Positions 51,918 to 61,083 of a DNA stretch of 64,000 nt are shown piece by piece (position 1 is the first letter of the stretch; the number at the start of each line of letters is the position of its first letter). The stretch spans positions 1 to 64,000 of the forward strand of contig CAZTOZ010000023.1 of assembly GCA_964614535.1 (NCBI GenBank), given 5' to 3'. The translations under genes were made by a program, and so were the position numbers. The stretch comes from JALSHZ01 sp964614535 (GTDB taxonomy: Bacteria > Pseudomonadota > Gammaproteobacteria > UWMA-0217). The notes under the pieces are model-generated. The model worked only from the letters and a program-made list of their open reading frames with translations. It was not told where the DNA came from and ran no database searches.

Positions 51918-52811
51918 ATGAACGTATTTTCCGAGCTGCTGGCGCAAAAGCCTCAAGCCACTGACAGACCGGCGGTGGCGAAGAAGGAACCGCTGGCCAC
52001 GATCGAACGGCCGGCGGAAACCCGACGTACGCCGGGTGATGCCGCCACGACGAAGCGTCCCCAGCCGCTCGCGGTGCCGACCCTGCGTCTCAATCTCGAA
52101 CGGCTGGCCCGCCTCGGCATGGTCACGCCGGGGTTGGAGAATACCCGGGTGGTCGAGGAATACCGCTATATCAAGCGGTCGTTGCTGGCCGCCACCTTTG
52201 GCGCCCCCAGCAAGGAGAAATACCCGAACCTGGTGGTCATCACCAGCAGCCATCCCGGTGAGGGCAAGACCTTCAACGCCATCAACCTTGCGTTGAGCGT
52301 GGCGATGGAGCGGGACCACCATGTGCTGCTGATCGATGGTGACATCGAGCGTGCCGGCCTGTCGCGAACGCTCGGGGTGTCGAAACGGATCGGCCTGTCG
52401 AACTATCTGCTCGACGACCGCGTCACGGTGGCGAGCACGATGTTCAAGGTGAACGGGGTGGAACGCCTGCGGGTGATGCCATCGGGGCCGCTGCGCCACG
52501 ATGCGTCCGAACTGCTCGCCAGCAGTCGCATGAAGGCGTTCGTCGAGGAGACCGCCAGCCGCTATCCGGACCGGCTGGTCATCGTCGATTCGGCACCGCT
52601 GCTGGCCAGTTCGGCCGCCCGGGTGCTGGCCGAACTGGCTGGGCAGGTGATCGTCATCGTCGCCGCCAACGACACCTCGATGAACAGCCTCGACGAATCG
52701 CTGAAGAACATCCCCGAGGAGAAGCCGGTACGGCTGATTCTCAACAAGACGATGGTGTCGGACAAGGACAACGAATACCGCTACGGCTACTACAAACCGG
52801 CCGAGGACTAG
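51918..52811 (+). CDS. Polysaccharide-associated tyrosine autokinase (CpsD/Wzc-C like)
   Basis: A 297-residue cytosolic BY-kinase. A Lys/Pro-rich N-terminus (1-60) leads to VVEEYRYIKRSLLAA. The Walker A loop SSHPGEGKTF (111-119), Walker A' VLLIDGDIERAG and Walker B VIVDSAP follow. The C-terminus EYRYGYYKPAED carries a short Tyr cluster for autophosphorylation. It partners the Wzz-like protein; the split Wzz-plus-kinase layout matches TIGR03018-type loci. AGGAGG precedes the ATG. Its TAG stop lies inside the left terminal repeat of the 250-bp element that follows. Confidence 0.9.
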   Translation: MNVFSELLAQKPQATDRPAVAKKEPLATIERPAETRRTPGDAATTKRPQPLAVPTLRLNLERLARLGMVTPGLENTRVVEEYRYIKRSLLAATFGAPSKEKYPNLVVITSSHPGEGKTFNAINLALSVAMERDHHVLLIDGDIERAGLSRTLGVSKRIGLSNYLLDDRVTVASTMFKVNGVERLRVMPSGPLRHDASELLASSRMKAFVEETASRYPDRLVIVDSAPLLASSAARVLAELAGQVIVIVAANDTSMNSLDESLKNIPEEKPVRLILNKTMVSDKDNEYRYGYYKPAED

Positions 52812-53057
52812 CCCGCATAGTTCACGAGAACGCTGAAAATCAATCATAACGTCATGATGAACACAGGAACTGATCGAATATTTGCAAAATGCGAAGTGCC
52901 CCCAGCGCCGCTTTGCGGTGATTGGAAGAATCTCGGCGGTCGTTTTGCCCGATTCGCCGGTAACCGTGGCGACGGTCATGCTGTGCAGCGAATCGAACAA
53001 AATGGCCTCGCCGAGGTTTCCGCAACATCCCGCAGTTTCATGAATCATTCGGGCTAG
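52808..53057. mobile_element. 250-bp MITE-like element with imperfect terminal inverted repeats
   Basis: The two ends, 52808-52835 and 53030-53057, are inverted copies: the outer eight bases CTAGCCCG are identical and 20 of 28 positions match overall (shared blocks TTCA and GAAA/GAGA). Both ends carry CTAG, which could be a duplicated target. Nothing inside looks like a transposase; a 67-codon frame from 52854 has no known features. The element separates the kinase stop from the next start codon (53065). Removing it would leave seven bases between those genes. Family not assigned. Confidence 0.6.
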
Positions 53058-53064
53058 GGTTTCG

Positions 53065-54201
53065 ATGACGCTGCTGTTTTGGACCGCGCTGGGTTTCGTC
53101 GTCTACACCTATCTGGGCTATCCGCTCGGGCTGGCAGTGGTGGCGCGAAGGCGCCGGCCCAGGCCGGTGCCGGCGATCCCGGATCACCGGCTCCCGCCGC
53201 TCACGGTGGTGGTCGCGGCGTGGAACGAGGCGGCCAACCTGCCGCGCAAGATCGAGTCGATCAACGCTTCCGACTACCCCAGCGACCGCATCCGCATCAT
53301 CGTTGCGTCGGACGGTTCCGACGACGATACCGAGGAGGTGCTGCGCCCCTTCGACAACGTCGATCTGGTGAAACTACCGGCTCGACAGGGCAAGCCGTCG
53401 GCGCTCAACGCGGCGATGCGGCATGTGACCACGCCCTACGTGGTTTTCACCGATGCCCGCCAGACGCTGAAGGCCGATGCCATCCGCCGGCTCATCGAGG
53501 CGTTGGCCGATCCGGCAGTCGGCGCCGTCAGTGGCGAGCTGGTGCAGCTCGACGCCGGCACCAACGAGAGCGTCTCGGTGGGGCTCTACTGGAAGTATGA
53601 GAAGTGGATTCGCCGCAACGAATCGATCGTTCACTCCGTGCCCGGCGTCAGTGGCGCGCTCTATGCCATCCGTAGCGAGGATTTCCCTGTGCTGCCGGCC
53701 GACGCGATTCTCGACGATTTCGAGGTACCGATCGCCATTCTGCGCCAGGGCAAGCAGATCAAGTTCGAAAGCGGCGCGATCATGTACGATCGGGTCGAAG
53801 CGGCGTCGGTCGATGAACAGCGCCGGAAAATCCGTACGTTGCTGGGCAACTATCAGTCGTTCTCGCGCAACCGCTGGCTGTTCGATCCGCGGCGCAATCC
53901 CATCTGGGTGCAGTTTGTCTCGCACAAGGTGCTGCGGTTGATCGTGCCGTACTGGATGGCGGTGCTGGTGGTCACGCCGTTGTGGCTCTCCGGCGGCTTC
54001 TACCAGCTCTTTCTGCTGACCGAGGCGGGGTTCTATTCGGTGGTGGCCCTGGCGAAACTGGTGCCGGCTTCGCGGCACAATCGCCTGGTGAGTTTCTGCA
54101 ATGTCTTCTGGGACATGAATGTCGCGGCCGTGATCGCATTGAAGCGTTTTCTCGCCAACGACTATGACGTGCGTTGGAAGAAGCCGGTGGCGGAGACGTG
54201 A
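53065..54201 (+). CDS. Family 2 glycosyltransferase with C-terminal membrane helices
   Basis: A 378-residue enzyme: one N-terminal helix (TLLFWTALGFVVYTYLGYPLG), a GT-A domain with LTVVVAAWNEAANLPRKIESI, VASDGSDDDTEEV, VVFTDARQTL in the DxD position, and DDFEVPIAILRQG. Then R-RKIRTLLGNYQS and two helices near 300-345. The architecture matches GT2 enzymes that act at the membrane in exopolysaccharide assembly. It starts seven bases beyond the MITE-like element, whose right end supplies its upstream region; no strong ribosome-binding site remains. Confidence 0.88.
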   Translation: MTLLFWTALGFVVYTYLGYPLGLAVVARRRRPRPVPAIPDHRLPPLTVVVAAWNEAANLPRKIESINASDYPSDRIRIIVASDGSDDDTEEVLRPFDNVDLVKLPARQGKPSALNAAMRHVTTPYVVFTDARQTLKADAIRRLIEALADPAVGAVSGELVQLDAGTNESVSVGLYWKYEKWIRRNESIVHSVPGVSGALYAIRSEDFPVLPADAILDDFEVPIAILRQGKQIKFESGAIMYDRVEAASVDEQRRKIRTLLGNYQSFSRNRWLFDPRRNPIWVQFVSHKVLRLIVPYWMAVLVVTPLWLSGGFYQLFLLTEAGFYSVVALAKLVPASRHNRLVSFCNVFWDMNVAAVIALKRFLANDYDVRWKKPVAET

Positions 54202-54245
54202 ACCGTACCCGGTCCGATCTGTCCGAATAACAAGAAAAAACTACT

Positions 54246-55580
54246 GTGTTCTATCTTCTCCTTGGTGTTGCCGTCTTTCTGATCGTCGTCTCACCGCAGC
54301 TGTTGATCGCCATCAATCTGCTGCTGGTGGTGGTGCGGCCACAGGAGTTCCTGCTACCGCCCGGCAGCGCTGGCGTCGTCATGCTGATGCTCGGGGCGGC
54401 GGCCGTGGCATGGATCATCGGCAAATGGAAGGATCTCTCGTACCCGCAGATCACGCTGCTGACGGCGTTTTTCATCGCCCTGCCATTGAGTGAGATCTTC
54501 AGCGGCAACGGTGGCGATGCCTCGACGGCGCTGAGCGAGTTCTTTCCGGCGTGGTTGCTGTTCGTCGTCATCTCCAGTTCGGTCGAGACGCTCGGGCAGT
54601 TGCGGCGCTTCGTCTATTTTCTGGTGTTTCTGGCATTCTTCGTTGCGGTCGATTCGATCTACCAGTATTTCAACGACGTCGGCTGGGCCGGTGCCCATAT
54701 TCTGATCGAGAATGGTGTCCGCCGGGTACGCTATCTCGGCATTTTTCACGATCCCAACGACCTCGGCGTCTTTCTGATCTCGGCGTTGCCGCTGGCCTGG
54801 TATGCCGCCAGGGAACATCGTGAATCGCTGCTGCAGTACGTCTTTTTCGCGGCGGCGCTGGTTATCGTCTATGCACTCTATCTCACCAAGTCCCGGGGCG
54901 GGATGCTGTCGCTGGGTTTTATCCTGATGCTGGCGCTGTGGCGCCATTTCGACTATCTCAAGGCGGCCATCGTCACCGGCGTGCTCGCGGTCGTCGGCGC
55001 GGGCCTGCAACTGCGCAAGGAATCGATCGGCGGTGGTGACCAGTCGTCGCTCGACCGCATCGATGGCTGGGCGTTGGGGATGGAGCTGTTCCAGTCCAAT
55101 CCGCTGTTCGGCGTCGGTTACGGGCATTACATGGATCACTATTATCTCACCGCGCACAATTCGCTGGTGCTGGTGCTGTCGGAGACCGGGCTGGTGGGCT
55201 ATGTGTTGTGGGTGAGTTTCTTCATCGTGCTGATGACGCTGTTGTTCAAGGCGAGCCTGCCGGACGGGAAGGTGAAGATCATCGAAGCGGAGCCGTGGGA
55301 TGCGCTCGATCCGCGGCAGAAGATGAGCTGGGTCTTTTTCCTGTCGCTGGCGGGTTATCTGTTCGGCTCGTTCTTCCTCAGTCAGACCTATTCCATCTAC
55401 CTCTTTTTGCTGGCGGCCTTTGCCACGGCCGCCTGGTTGATCGCCCATCGGGCGCAGCACCCGGAGGAGAAGGACGCCAGCGGTGCCTGGGTAGTGGTGC
55501 CGCGATCGATGGCGCTGGCGGTGGCCAGCGTCGTTCCGCTGTGGCTGCTGATCCGTATCCTGTTCACCCTTTCCTATTGA
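54246..55580 (+). CDS. O-antigen ligase/polymerase family membrane protein (Wzy-like)
   Basis: A 444-residue protein with about eleven membrane segments from a GTG at 54246. The large periplasmic loop and following helix hold the Wzy_C signature: SRGGMLSLGFILMLALW and GMELFQSNPLFGVGYGHYMDHYYLTAHNSLVLVLSETGLVGYVLW. These proteins join repeat units into polymer or transfer polymer to an acceptor outside the inner membrane. In this locus, with flippase and Wzz present, a polymerase role is the natural reading. Confidence 0.87.
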   Translation: MFYLLLGVAVFLIVVSPQLLIAINLLLVVVRPQEFLLPPGSAGVVMLMLGAAAVAWIIGKWKDLSYPQITLLTAFFIALPLSEIFSGNGGDASTALSEFFPAWLLFVVISSSVETLGQLRRFVYFLVFLAFFVAVDSIYQYFNDVGWAGAHILIENGVRRVRYLGIFHDPNDLGVFLISALPLAWYAAREHRESLLQYVFFAAALVIVYALYLTKSRGGMLSLGFILMLALWRHFDYLKAAIVTGVLAVVGAGLQLRKESIGGGDQSSLDRIDGWALGMELFQSNPLFGVGYGHYMDHYYLTAHNSLVLVLSETGLVGYVLWVSFFIVLMTLLFKASLPDGKVKIIEAEPWDALDPRQKMSWVFFLSLAGYLFGSFFLSQTYSIYLFLLAAFATAAWLIAHRAQHPEEKDASGAWVVVPRSMALAVASVVPLWLLIRILFTLSY

Positions 55581-55592
55581 GGACGCTGCGCC

Positions 55593-57104
55593 ATGAGCAA
55601 ATCGAAGAAACTGATCGACAACACATTTTTCTATGGCCTGTCGTCCTATCTCGAATACTTCCTCGGCCTGATCATCACGACGATCATTGCGCGTTCCCTC
55701 GGCGCCGAGCAGTACGGCATCTACAGTTTCATTCTCTGGCTGTCGGCGTTTGGCGTGGCGCTGTTGTCGGACGGGCTCGGCGTCACCGCGATCCGTTTTC
55801 TGGCCGAGCTGCGGGGGGAGGGTCGCGAGGACCTGGTGCGACCGCTGGTGGCCTGGTTGCTGTGGTTGCTGCTGTTGGGAACGGTGCCGGTGGTGGTGCT
55901 GCTGTTACTGGTCTACGGCGTGACCGCCGATCCTGGGATGCCGGGCTACTACTGGGTGGCGGCCTTCGTCATCGCCTCGTTCATTCCCAAGGCGATCAAC
56001 ATTTTTTACGTCAACGTGGCGAAGGGGATCGAGGAGTACACGACGCAGTTCCGTATCAATCTGCTGGTCAACCCCTTCAATCTGCTGGCGGTATCGGTGG
56101 TGGCGCTCAGCGGGGGCGGGGTGCGGGAGTTCGTATTCGCCTATCTGCTGGTGTCGCTGGCCTATGCCATCGTCTCGTGGCGGCTGGTGTCGAGCCGGCT
56201 CGACGTCTACCCGCGGGGGCCGGCGTCGAGGTTCCGCCGCGAAGGGGCGATCGATCCGGTGCGGCGCAGTGTCAAGCTGATGACGCTGACGCTGTTTCTC
56301 GGCTTCATCGTCGAAAAACAGCTGGAGGTCTTCGTCCTGAACTTCTACCAGATGCCGACCGAGGCCGGGCTCTACAATGCCGGCTTCATTCTTGGCGTCA
56401 GCGCGATGGGGCTGGTGCCGGGCGTGCTCAGCGGCATCATTTTGCCGGTCATGGCGCGGGCCGGCGCCGATGGGGATGAGGCGCAGGCCTACAAGTATCG
56501 CGAGTTCTCCCGCTATCTGGTGCTGCTGGCGGTGCCGCTGGTCTGCTATGGCGTGGCGCTGTCGGTGGAGATCATCGAGCTGGTCTTCGGTGAAGCCTTC
56601 TCCCGTTCGGCCGCCGCCTTCGCCATCGTGTTGGTGGCCTCCGGGATCACCATCATGGTGCACAGTGCCAACAGCGTGCTGCTGACCCGCGACATGCAGC
56701 ACAAGATGCTCAAGGGAGTGGCGATCGGCGCGGTGATCAACATCGTCATCGATTTCGCCGCGATTCCGCTCTATGGATTGTGGGGCGCGCTGGCTGGATT
56801 CATCACCACGCTGCTGTTCATCTCGGCCTACAACATCCGTATCGCCTCGCGCGCGTTGGGAACGGGGCTGGAATGGGGCTATTACCTGCGTGTCACCCTC
56901 GTCGGTGTGATCACTGCCGCGCCTTTCCTGCTGCTGAAGAACCACTTTCCGCCGGCGTTGTCCATTTTCCTGGGTGGTGCGCTGTATGTGGCGCTGTTTC
57001 TGGCGGGGCTGTTCCTGGCCGGCTTGATCAGGGCGCAGGATCGGGAGGTGCTGCGCTATCTGTCGTCGCGCGTACCGGGGCTGAACCGTTTCGTCACGGT
57101 GTAG
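55593..57104 (+). CDS. Polysaccharide flippase (Wzx/MOP family)
   Basis: A 503-residue protein with about fourteen membrane segments. It starts with MSKSKKLIDNTFFYGLSSYLEYFLGLIITTIIARSLGAEQYGIY, the classic Wzx N-terminus, and continues with YNAGFILGVSAMGLVPGVLSG and further MOP-superfamily repeats. It would move lipid-linked repeat units across the inner membrane. It lies 12 bases behind the polymerase gene, and completes a Wzx/Wzy/Wzz-type pathway in one operon. Confidence 0.9.
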   Translation: MSKSKKLIDNTFFYGLSSYLEYFLGLIITTIIARSLGAEQYGIYSFILWLSAFGVALLSDGLGVTAIRFLAELRGEGREDLVRPLVAWLLWLLLLGTVPVVVLLLLVYGVTADPGMPGYYWVAAFVIASFIPKAINIFYVNVAKGIEEYTTQFRINLLVNPFNLLAVSVVALSGGGVREFVFAYLLVSLAYAIVSWRLVSSRLDVYPRGPASRFRREGAIDPVRRSVKLMTLTLFLGFIVEKQLEVFVLNFYQMPTEAGLYNAGFILGVSAMGLVPGVLSGIILPVMARAGADGDEAQAYKYREFSRYLVLLAVPLVCYGVALSVEIIELVFGEAFSRSAAAFAIVLVASGITIMVHSANSVLLTRDMQHKMLKGVAIGAVINIVIDFAAIPLYGLWGALAGFITTLLFISAYNIRIASRALGTGLEWGYYLRVTLVGVITAAPFLLLKNHFPPALSIFLGGALYVALFLAGLFLAGLIRAQDREVLRYLSSRVPGLNRFVTV

Positions 57105-57219
57105 TCCAACAGAAGACGCCGTGTCCGGCTGGTCCGAACCGGCCGGCAGCCGCAATGGCCGGCCAAATCGGCAAGCCGTCGCGCTGGCGTCATCGAGAAA
57201 ACAACAAAGGCATATCGGA

Positions 57220-58404
57220 ATGACAGCGGTCCTCTTTCTGCTCGTGGTGGGTCTGGTACTGATCCTCCTTGCTCGTGAGATTCATCAGAAGAACATCCAT
57301 CAGTGGTTCGTGCCCTGGCTGCGCCGCCGGCGGGTCCGGCCAGAGCCGGGCCGGACGGTGCATCTGATGTTTGCCTTCACCGACCATTTCGAACCCCAGT
57401 GGGCGTCCCCGGACCGGGAGACCGAGGCAGCTCGGGTCGATGTCTGGGCGCGGCGCTATCCGGCGATCGCCCGCCGCTTCACCGACGCCGACGGCCGACA
57501 TCCGGTCCACAGCTTCTTCTATCCCGAGGAGGAGTATCGGGAGGAACATCTGCGCAAGATCGAGCGGCTCTGCAATCAGGGGCTCGGCGAGATCGAGATC
57601 CACCTCCATCACCACGACGATACCGAGGCCAACTTCCGCCAGACCATGGCCGGCTTCATCGACACGCTGCACAGCCGCCACGGCGCGTTGCCGCTGGATC
57701 CCGACACCGGCCGGCCGGCCTTCGCCTTCATCCACGGCAACTGGGCGTTGGACAACGCCCATCCCGACGGCCATTTCTGCGGCATCGACAACGAGATCAC
57801 GATTCTGCGCGAACTGGGCTGCTACGCCGACATGACGCTGCCCTGCGCCCCCGATCCCTGCCAGACCTCGACCATCAACAGCATCTACTACGTCAAGGAC
57901 GATCCCGAGCAGTGCAAGTCCCACGACAGCGGCGAGCCGGTGCGGGTCGGTGGCCGACCGTGGGGGGATCTGATGTGCATCCAGGGGCCGCTGGGTTTCA
58001 ATCTGCGCAACCGCAAGCTGGGGCTGCTGCCACGCATCGAAAATGCCGATGTCAGTCTCTCGGCCAAACCGACGCCGGACCGGATCGATCTCTGGGTCGA
58101 TACCGCGATCCATGTGGAGGGACGCCCCGAATGGATCTTCATCAAGGTACATGGCCACTGCGCGCAGGACCACGACGCCCAATACCTGCTCGAAGAGGGC
58201 GGACTGGCGCAGATGTTCGACTACCTCGACAGACACTACAACGACGGCGAGCGCTATCAGCTCCACTATGTCTCGGCGCGGGAGATGTACAACATCGTCA
58301 AGGCGGCCGAGGCGGGCGAACGCGGCAACCCGGGTGACTATCGCGACTATCGGTTGCCCCGGCCAGCCAACCTCTTCACCGATACGGCGGACGCGGCGGC
58401 ATGA
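57220..58404 (+). CDS. Membrane-anchored polysaccharide-deacetylase-like protein
   Basis: A 394-residue protein with one N-terminal helix (MTAVLFLLVVGLVLILL). The remainder resembles a NodB/polysaccharide-deacetylase barrel by motif: TDHFEP near the start (candidate catalytic Asp) and LGEIEIHLHHHDDTEANFRQ (candidate metal His residues), then AFIHGNWALDNAHPDGHFCGI. The order of motifs is not that of canonical deacetylases, so the activity is uncertain. Homologues in exopolysaccharide loci are mostly annotated as hypothetical. It may modify the polymer in the periplasm. Four-base overlap with the next gene. Confidence 0.65.
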   Translation: MTAVLFLLVVGLVLILLAREIHQKNIHQWFVPWLRRRRVRPEPGRTVHLMFAFTDHFEPQWASPDRETEAARVDVWARRYPAIARRFTDADGRHPVHSFFYPEEEYREEHLRKIERLCNQGLGEIEIHLHHHDDTEANFRQTMAGFIDTLHSRHGALPLDPDTGRPAFAFIHGNWALDNAHPDGHFCGIDNEITILRELGCYADMTLPCAPDPCQTSTINSIYYVKDDPEQCKSHDSGEPVRVGGRPWGDLMCIQGPLGFNLRNRKLGLLPRIENADVSLSAKPTPDRIDLWVDTAIHVEGRPEWIFIKVHGHCAQDHDAQYLLEEGGLAQMFDYLDRHYNDGERYQLHYVSAREMYNIVKAAEAGERGNPGDYRDYRLPRPANLFTDTADAAA

Positions 58405-59516
58405 AACCGATCCGTGTGCTCAACCTCATCGACACCTACTACATCGGTGGGGCCGGCAAGGTAGTGTTGCAGTTCATGACCCATGCCGATGCGCGGGTTC
58501 GTTGCACGCTGGGCAGTTTCCGCTACCGCCATCCGCCGAGCACCGAGTTCATCGATGCGGCGCGCGCGCGGGGGTTCGACATCGCCCTGTTCGATCAGCG
58601 CTTCAACCTGGACCCGGCGCCGTTGTGGCAGGTCTATCGGCTCTTGCAGCGGGGCCGTTTCGACATCATCGAGACCCACGGCTACAAAGGCCACCTCATC
58701 GCCGCGCTGATGCGCCGGCTGCTGCCGGTCCGCTGGGTCGGCATGACCCATGGCTGGACCGACGAGAATGCCAGAATCCGGCTCTACAACCGACTGGAGA
58801 AGCGGCTGTTGCGCTCCGCCGATCATGTCGTCTCGGTCTCGCCGGCGCTGGCCGAGACGATGCGCCGGCTGCGGGGCGACCGGCCCGTCTCGCTGGTGCT
58901 CAACGCCGTCGATGCCACCATGCTGCAAGGGGAGGGGCGTGCCACTGAGATTCGCCGGCACTGCCTGTCGGGGATCGGCGACGGTGTCCTGCTGGGGAGT
59001 TTCGGCCGCCTCAGTCCGGAAAAAGGGCACCGCTATCTGCTCGAGGCGATGGCGCGACTCAAGGGGCTGCCGGTGGCACTGGTCATCGTTGGTGACGGCC
59101 AGGAGCGGGCCAGCCTCGAAGCGCTGGCGGCGGCGCTGGAGATCGAGGATCGCGTCCATTTCGCCGGGCAGCGGCAGAACATGCGTGACTATTACGAAGC
59201 CATCGACCTGTTCGTGCTGCCATCGTTGTCGGAGGGTCTGCCATTCGTGGCGCTGGAGGCGATGGCACTGGAGCGGCCGGTGGTCGCCAGCCGCGTCGGC
59301 GCGCTGCCCGAGGTCATCGACGAGGGGGTCAACGGCTGGCTCGTGCCCCGGGGGCAGCCCGATCTGCTGGCCGCCACGGTGGCCTCGCTGCTCAAGGATC
59401 GGGGGCGGCTGCGGGCGAGCGGGCGCCGTGCGCGGGAAATGCTCTATCCGCGCTTCAGCCCCAAGCGGCAGGCGGACGAGATGATCGGAATCTATCAGGA
59501 GGTGCTGCGTGGCTGA
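58401..59516 (+). CDS. Family 4 glycosyltransferase
   Basis: A 371-residue GT-B enzyme. Start ATG overlaps the previous stop (ATGA). RVLNLIDTYYIGGAGKVVLQFM forms the glycine-rich acceptor-domain loop, HGYKGHLIAALMRRLLPVRWVGMTHGW follows, and the donor domain has LLGSFGRLSPEKGHRYLLEAMARL and DLFVLPSLSEGLPFVALEAMALERPVVASRVG with the E-x7-E pair. It adds a sugar during repeat-unit assembly. It overlaps the next glycosyltransferase gene by eight bases. Confidence 0.9.
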   Translation: MKPIRVLNLIDTYYIGGAGKVVLQFMTHADARVRCTLGSFRYRHPPSTEFIDAARARGFDIALFDQRFNLDPAPLWQVYRLLQRGRFDIIETHGYKGHLIAALMRRLLPVRWVGMTHGWTDENARIRLYNRLEKRLLRSADHVVSVSPALAETMRRLRGDRPVSLVLNAVDATMLQGEGRATEIRRHCLSGIGDGVLLGSFGRLSPEKGHRYLLEAMARLKGLPVALVIVGDGQERASLEALAAALEIEDRVHFAGQRQNMRDYYEAIDLFVLPSLSEGLPFVALEAMALERPVVASRVGALPEVIDEGVNGWLVPRGQPDLLAATVASLLKDRGRLRASGRRAREMLYPRFSPKRQADEMIGIYQEVLRG

Positions 59517-60438
59517 CGACCGACGTCCCGTGGTCTGCCTGCTCGCCTACAACGAGGAGGCGCGGATCGCCGAAGTGATCGAACGGATCGTTTCCGGCAA
59601 CCGAGACAGCCGGCCGTTGATCCGGGTGTATGCCAATGGCTGCACCGATCGTACCCACGAGATCGTCGAGGCGATCGCGCGGGATGATCCCGATGTCGAA
59701 CTGGTGGTGCTGGAGAAGCCGTCGAAACCCGACGCCTGGAACCGCGCCTTTCACGACCACCAAGGGGAGATCGTGATTTTCGCCGATGCCGATGTGCTGC
59801 CCGAACCCGGCGCGGTGGCGAAGATCGTCGCCGCGTTCGAGCGCCACCCGAGTGCCGAGATCGCCTGCTGTGAATCGTGGCCGCTACTGCGTGGCGTGGC
59901 CTTCGAGCAGATCGTTACCGGCCTGTTGCAGATTCCGCTGCGTCAGGATTTTCTGATCGGCCACTTCTATGGCATCCGCCGGCTGGCGTTTCAGCGGCAT
60001 TTCGAGGCGTTGGGCAGCGATGGCTTGCCGGCCGGCATCGCCGGAGACGATGCCTTCCTCGATCAGTTGGTGCCGCGGGACCGGTTTGTGCTCGTCGATG
60101 CCAAGGTCCGCTATGAACCGCCCAGCTTCGATGACTACTACCGATATCTTGGACGCATCCGCTGGCAGAACGAGCAGATCCGGCAATACAACCGGCAGCG
60201 CGGGCTGTCCGGCCGGGCCGTCTCCGCCGATGGCCGATTGAGCGGCGCCGCGGAGAAACTCGGCGGAACGAGGAATCCCCTGCGCCTGATGCTGGGGGTG
60301 ACCACCACGGCGGCGCGGCTGTTGTTCAAGCGATTGAAAAGAAGGGAGATCGATGCCGCCTACCACCGCATCGGCCCGGTGCGCTCCGATGGTGCCTGGG
60401 TGCTCAGTGAGGCGACGCGATCGAGTTCGGTCAAATAG
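59509..60438 (+). CDS. Family 2 glycosyltransferase, soluble
   Basis: A 309-residue GT-A protein beginning at a GTG at 59509. Motifs are VVCLLAYNEEARIAEVIERI, NGCTDRTHEIVEAIAR and IVIFADADVLPEPGAV, where DAD is the metal-binding DxD; later IAGDDAFLDQLV and YRYLGRIRWQNEQIRQYNRQ. The C-terminus is basic and lacks clear helices, so it is likely a peripheral membrane protein. It is the last gene of the polysaccharide operon; the next gene begins 119 bases on. Confidence 0.85.
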   Translation: MADDRRPVVCLLAYNEEARIAEVIERIVSGNRDSRPLIRVYANGCTDRTHEIVEAIARDDPDVELVVLEKPSKPDAWNRAFHDHQGEIVIFADADVLPEPGAVAKIVAAFERHPSAEIACCESWPLLRGVAFEQIVTGLLQIPLRQDFLIGHFYGIRRLAFQRHFEALGSDGLPAGIAGDDAFLDQLVPRDRFVLVDAKVRYEPPSFDDYYRYLGRIRWQNEQIRQYNRQRGLSGRAVSADGRLSGAAEKLGGTRNPLRLMLGVTTTAARLLFKRLKRREIDAAYHRIGPVRSDGAWVLSEATRSSSVK

Positions 60439-60556
60439 GCAGGGGCGTCGTGGTCATCGCCCATCGTCCCCAGGCGGTGAGCAATGAAAGGGAACAAATC
60501 CCCTTCGAGTCGGGCTACCTTGGGGGTACCGAAACAACCGACAGGGTGGTGACACC

Positions 60557-61003
60557 ATGCCCAAGGCGGAGCATTCCGGTCGCGGCGCCGTACAGACCAT
60601 CTCCTCCCGACAGGCCTACGATATCCTGCAGCGGGATCCTTCGGCCATTCTCATCGATGTCCGCGCCACGCTGGAGTTTCTGATGATCGGCCACCCGGTC
60701 GGCGCGATCCATCTGGCGTGGATCGACGAGCCCGACTGGCAGGAGAAGCCGGCGGCGTTCGTCGCCGGTGTTCGCGAAATCATGCTCGGACAGGTGGCCT
60801 GCGCGGAAGGTGGGTGCCCGCCGCTATTGCTGATCTGCCGCAGTGGCAACCGTTCGCTGGCCGCTGGCAAGGTGTTGGTGGAGGCGGGCATCGGCAATGT
60901 CTACAACATTGCCGATGGCTTCGAAGGCCCGCGGGACGAGGCCCACCACCGTAGCACCATTGCCGGCTGGCGATATGAAGGGTTGCCCTGGGAACAGTGC
61001 TGA
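60557..61003 (+). CDS. Rhodanese-domain sulfurtransferase
   Basis: A 148-residue single rhodanese domain: ILIDVRATLEFLMIGHPVGAIHL, then the active loop LLICRSGNRSLAAGKVLVEAG with the catalytic Cys in CRSGNRS, and VYNIADGFEGPRDEAHHRSTIAGWRYEGLPW. It transfers sulfane sulfur to an acceptor in the cytoplasm; no signal peptide is present. It starts at the ATG at 60557 and is followed by a small conserved gene. Its partner is unknown. Confidence 0.9.
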   Translation: MPKAEHSGRGAVQTISSRQAYDILQRDPSAILIDVRATLEFLMIGHPVGAIHLAWIDEPDWQEKPAAFVAGVREIMLGQVACAEGGCPPLLLICRSGNRSLAAGKVLVEAGIGNVYNIADGFEGPRDEAHHRSTIAGWRYEGLPWEQC

Positions 61004-61083
61004 TCCGCCGCGTGGAGGGGGCCGGTGGCCACCGGCTGTGGTAGAGTTCGCCGTTCGAGACACAACCGAAGCAGGATAGAGGA

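Noticed and set aside
52854..53057. 67-codon frame inside the 250-bp element
   Set aside because: No recognisable domain and it ends exactly in the terminal repeat; more likely fortuitous in a non-coding element.
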